Positions 59,285-64,000 of a DNA stretch of 64,000 nt are shown here, in pieces. The stretch's first letter is position 1; the number at the start of each line of letters is the position of its first letter. The notes under the pieces were generated by a model, which was not told the DNA's origin, searched no databases, and saw nothing but the letters and a program-made list of their open reading frames with translations. The position numbers were made by a program, and so were the translations under genes. The DNA comes from Hydractinia symbiolongicarpus. Taxonomy: Eukaryota > Cnidaria > Hydrozoa > Anthoathecata > Hydractiniidae. The stretch lies in NCBI RefSeq assembly GCF_029227915.1, contig NC_079878.1, positions 11,718,001 to 11,782,000 on the forward strand. The letters are read 5' to 3'.

Positions 59285-62200
59285 GTAATGTACAGTAATA
59301 CACTGTAGTACTTAGTAATATGCCGTATTGTATACTGTAGTACTTAGTAATATGCCGTATTACTTTGTAGTATCCAGTAATACACTGTAATACCTTGTAG
59401 TATTCAGTAATACCCTGTAATACTTTGTAGTATTCAGTAATATACTGTAATGCCTTGTAGTATTCGGTAATACACTGTAATACCTAGTAGTATTCAGTAA
59501 TATACTGTAATACCTTGTAGTATTCGGTAATACACTGTAATACTTTGTACTATTCAGTAATACACTGTAATACCTTGTAGTATTCGGTAATACACTGTAA
59601 TAGTTTGTAGTATTCAGTAGTACACTGTAATACCTTGTAGTATTCAGTAATATACTGTAATGCCTTGTAGTATTCGGTAATACACTGTAATACCTTGTAG
59701 TATTCAGTAATATACTGTAATACCTTGTAGTATTCGGTAATACACTGTAATACTTTGTAGTATTCAGTAATACACTGTAATACCTTGTAGTATTCGGTAA
59801 TACACTGTTATACTTTGTAGTATTCAGTAGTACACTGTAATACCTTGTAGTATTCAGTAATACACTGTAATACCTTGTAGTATTCGGTAATATACTGTAA
59901 TGCCTTGTAGTATTCGGTAATACACTGTAATACCTTGTAGTATTCAGTAATACACTGTAATACCTTGTAGTATTCGGTAATACACTGTAATACTTTGTAG
60001 TATTCAGTAATACACTGTAATACCTTGTAGTATTCGGTAATACACTGTAATACTTTGTAGTATTCAGTAGTACACTGTAATACCTTGTAGTATTCACTAA
60101 TATACTGTAATGCCTTGTAGTATTCGGTAATACACTGTAATACCTTGTAGTATTCAGTAATATACTGTAATACCTTGTAGTATTCAGTAATACACTGTAA
60201 TACTTTGTAGTATTCAGTAATACACTGTAATACCTTGTAGTATTCGGTAATACACTGTAATACCTTGTAGTATTCAGTAATATACTGTAATACCTTGTAG
60301 TATTCGGTAATACACTGTAATACTTTGTAGTATTCAGTAATACACTGTAATACCTTGTAGTATTCGGTAATACACTGTAATACTTTGTAGTATTCAGTAG
60401 TACACTGTAATACCTTGTAGTATTCAGTAATATACTGTAATGCCTTGTAGTATTCGGTAATACACTGTAATACCTTGTAGTATTCAGTAATATACTGTAA
60501 TACCTTGTAGTATTCAGTAATACACTGTAATACTTTGTAGTATTCAGTAATACACTGTAATACCTTGTAGTATTCGGTAATACACTGTAATACTTTGTAG
60601 TATTCAGTAGTACACTGTAATACCTTGTAGTATTCGGTAATATACTGTAATGCCTTGTAGTATTCGGTAATACACTGTAATACCTTGTAGTATTCAGTAA
60701 TATACTGTAATACCTTGTAGTATTCGGTAATACACTGTAATACCTTGTAGTATTCAGTAATACACTGTAATACTTTGTAGTATTCAGTAATACTTTGTAG
60801 TATTTAGTAATACACTGTAATACCTTGTAGTATTCGGTAATATACTGTAATGCCTTGTAGTATTCGGTAATACACTGTAATACCTTGTAGTATTCAGTAA
60901 TATACTGTAATACCTTGTAGTATTCGGTAATACACTGTAATACTTTGTAGTATTCAGTAATACACTGTAATACCTTGTAGTATTCGGTAATACACTGTAA
61001 TACTTTGTAGTATTCAGTAGTACACTGTAATACCTTGTAGTATTCAGTAATATACTGTAATGCCTTGTAGTATTCGGTAATACACTGTAATACCTTGTAG
61101 TATTCAGTAATATACTGTAATACCTTGTAGTATTCGGTAATACACTGTAATACTTTGTAGTATTCAGTAATACACTGTAATACCTTGTAGTATTTGGTAA
61201 TACACTGTAATACTTTGTAGTATTCAGTAGTACACTGTAATACCTTGTAGTATTCAGTAATATACTGTAATGCCTTGTAGTATTCGGTAATACACTGTAA
61301 TACTTTGTAGTATTCAGTAATACGTAATACACTGTAATACCTTGTAGTATTCGGTAATACACTGTAATACTTTGTAGTATTCAGTAGTACACTGTAATAC
61401 CTTGTAGTATTCAGTAATATACTGTAATGCCTTGTAGTATTCGGTAATACACTGTAATACCTTGTAGTATTCAGTAATATACTGTAATACCTTGTAGTAT
61501 TCAGTAATACACTGTAATACTTTGTAGTATTCAGTAATACACTGTAATACCTTGTAGTATTCGGTAATACACTGTAATACTTTGTAGTATTCAGTAGTAC
61601 ACTGTAATACCTTGTAGTATTCAGTAATATACTGTAATGCCTTGTAGTATTCGGTAATACACTGTAATACCTTGTAGCATTCAGTAATATACTGTAATAC
61701 CTTGTAGTATTCGGTAATATACTGTAATGCCTTGTAGTATTCGGTAATACACTATAATACCTTGTAGTATTCAGTAATATACTGTAATACCTTGTAGTAT
61801 TCGGTAATACACTGTAATACCTTGTAGTATTCAGTAATACACTGTAATACTTTGTAGTATTCAGTAATACTTTGTAGTATTTAGTAATACACTGTAATAC
61901 CTTGTAGTATTCGGTAATACACTGTAATGCCTTGTAGTATTCGGTAATACACTGTAATACCTTGTAGTATTCAGTAATATACTGTAATACCTTGTAGTAT
62001 TCGGTAATACACTGTAATACTTTGTAGTATTCAGTAATACACTGTAATACCTTGTAGTATTCGGTAATACACTGTAATACTTTGTAGTATTCAGTAGTAC
62101 ACTGCAATACCTTGTAGTATTCAGTAATATACTGTAATGCCTTGTAGTATTCGGTAATACACTGTAATACCTTGTAGTATTCAGTAATATACTGTAATGC

Positions 62201-63596
62201 CTTGTAGCATTCGGTAATACACTGTAATACCTTGTAGTATTCAGTAATATACTGTAATACCTTGTAGTATTCGGTAATACACTGTAATACCTTGTAGTAT
62301 TCAGTAATACACTGTAATACTTTGTAGTATTCAGTAATACTTTGTAGTATTTAGTAATACACTGTAATACCTTGTAGTATTCGGTAATATACTGTAATGC
62401 CTTGTAGTATTCGGTAATACACTGTAATACCTTGTAGTATTCAGTAATATACTGTAATACCTTGTAGTATTCGGTAATACACTGTAATACCTTGTAGTAT
62501 TCAGTAATACACTGTAATACTTTGTAGTATTCAGTAATACTTTGTAGTATTTAGTAATACACTGTAATACCTTGTAGTATTCGGTAATATACTGTAATGC
62601 CTTGTAGTATTCGGTAATACACTGTAATACCTTGTAGTATTCAGTAATATGCTGTAATACCTTGTAGTATTCGGTAATACACTGTAATACTTTGTAGTAT
62701 TCAGTAATACACTGTAATACCTTGTAGTATTCGGTAATACACTGTAATACTTTGTAGTATTCAGTAGTACACTGTAATACCTTGTAGTATTCAGTAATAT
62801 ACTGTAATGCCTTGTAGTATTCGGTAATACACTGTAATACCTTGTAGTATTCAGTAATATACTGTAATACCTTGTAGTATTCGGTAATACACTGTAATAC
62901 TTTGTAGTATTCGGTAATACACTGTAATACCTTGTAGTATTCAGTAATATACTGTAATACTTTGTAGTATTCAGTAGTACACTGTAATACCTTGTAGTAT
63001 TCAGTAATATACTGTAATGCCTTGTAGTATTCGGTAATACACTGTAATACCTTGTAGTATTCAGTAATATACTGTAATACCTTGTAGTATTCGGTAATAC
63101 ACTGTAATACCTTGTAGTATTCGGTAATACACTGTAATACCTTGTAGTATTCAGTAATACACTGTAATACTTTGTAGTATTCAGTAATACTTTGTAGTAT
63201 TTAGTAATACACTGTAATACCTTGTAGTATTCGGTAATATACTGTAATGCCTTGTAGTATTCGGTAATACACTGTAATACCTTGTAGTATTCAGTAATAC
63301 ACTGTAATACCTTGTAGTATTCAGTAATATACTGTAATGCCTTGTAGTATTCGGTAATACTTTGTAGTATTTAGTAAAACACTGTAATACCTTGTAGTAT
63401 TCGGTAATATACTGTAATGCCTTGTAGTATTCGGTGACACACTGTAATTACTTGTAGTATTCAGTAATACACTGTAATACCTTGTAGTATTCAGTAATAC
63501 ACTGCAATGCCTTGTAGTATTCGGTAATACACTGTAATACCTTGTAGTATTCAGTAATATACTGTAATACCTTGTAGTATTCGGTAATACAATAAT
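59285..63596 (-). repeat. 30-bp satellite with higher-order structure, about 4.3 kb
   Basis: About 140 copies of a 30-bp unit (TATTCRGTAATAYACTGTAA then TACYTTGTAG), degenerate at both edges. The half TAATACACTGTAATAC is nearly palindromic. Variant units (CAGTAGTAC; ATACTGTAATGCC; TTTAGTAATAC after a 20-bp unit) recur in order, giving higher-order blocks of 210 bp (seven units) and longer. Because 30 is divisible by three and the unit lacks stops on the minus strand, long frames are open (TEYYKVLQCI, NTTRYYSVLP). These are artefacts of the repeat: there is no start context, and frame changes occur at 20-bp units. Confidence 0.93.
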
Positions 63597-64000
63597 AGTA
63601 ATACGTTGTTATATGGATTATTAAAACTTTAAACACGGTTGCTATTGCCCGCTATGACGTAAGTTGTAACCAATGACATGCCGCCCTTTACCTGGGTAAT
63701 AAAGCTATATATGGGACTTTTCTGTCATTTGTATTTGGATGTCCAGTGTGATATTTAAGATGATTTAAGTTTGTTGTTTTTGTCCTCAGTGATCATACAT
63801 TTTCCCCCGCCATTAGCTTGACTTTCGTGTAAGTCACTAGTCGAAAACCAACAACCGTTGCAAAGAGGCTACAATATACACTCGACGACAGCATGTTGAA
63901 TAAACAGTGGTACTCTGTAGTTTGACAAATCATTAGTATTATCCCTATTGTTTTTGTTTAATTTTTTATATTTTCAAATATCTATACGCCAATAAGATGA
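63597..64000. other. Right edge, nothing recognised
   Basis: Unique-looking sequence after the satellite. No exon, RNA gene or repeat terminus could be supported. Confidence 0.5.

Noticed and set aside
59360-62107. A 915-codon open frame on the minus strand
   Set aside because: It is a translation of the 30-bp satellite. The unit is a multiple of three without stops, the product is a monotonous decapeptide, and the frame flips at 20-bp units.
59285-63596. CRISPR-like regular repeats
   Set aside because: There are no unique spacers; units abut directly and vary gradually. The surrounding genes are those of an animal with spliced introns.

Overview
The window is AT-rich nuclear DNA from an animal. 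The genes have many short exons with GT/AG introns, and the DNA between and inside them is packed with small DNA transposons, Helitron-like ends, tRNA-like repeats and satellites. Codon use is standard. The repeat style, and a stand-alone HIRAN protein of a kind I associate with cnidarians, suggest a cnidarian (perhaps a hydrozoan). This is inference: no rRNA or mitochondrial marker is present.

Layout. 1-1663 (-): a broken, intronless cysteine-rich coding relic that runs off the left edge. 4631-16356 (-): a 15-exon ankyrin-repeat gene (588 aa), with every splice phase closing. 17987-20216 (+): NAA20, the catalytic subunit of the NatB N-terminal acetyltransferase, head-to-head with the ankyrin gene and complete in six exons (175 aa). 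Directly after its UGA stop, in the same frame, is a 46-codon two-helix membrane ORF that fills most of the short 3' UTR. 21770-28105 (-): a seven-exon, 1272-aa coiled-coil/acidic protein, convergent with NAA20. 28.1-48.7 kb is gene-poor: a (GTTT)n microsatellite, an eroded tandem array at 35.4-37.1 kb, at least ten hairpin elements sharing CCTCGTCCCCAGGG-like ends, Helitron-like copies, and a few weak gene candidates. 48734-55753 (+): a six-exon gene joining a membrane-anchored, acidic, AKAP-like region of about 800 aa to a complete but divergent actin fold (1174 aa in total). 56585-57424: a pogo-like element with near-perfect terminal inverted repeats and a HIRAN-domain ORF in place of a transposase. 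59.3-63.6 kb: a satellite of a 30-bp unit with higher-order structure.

The genes do not form one pathway. The strongest candidates for something undescribed are the anchored actin fusion, the NAA20 stop-codon/membrane-tail arrangement, and the HIRAN-carrying mobile element. Exon models were built by hand from splice sites and phase. No homology search was run.
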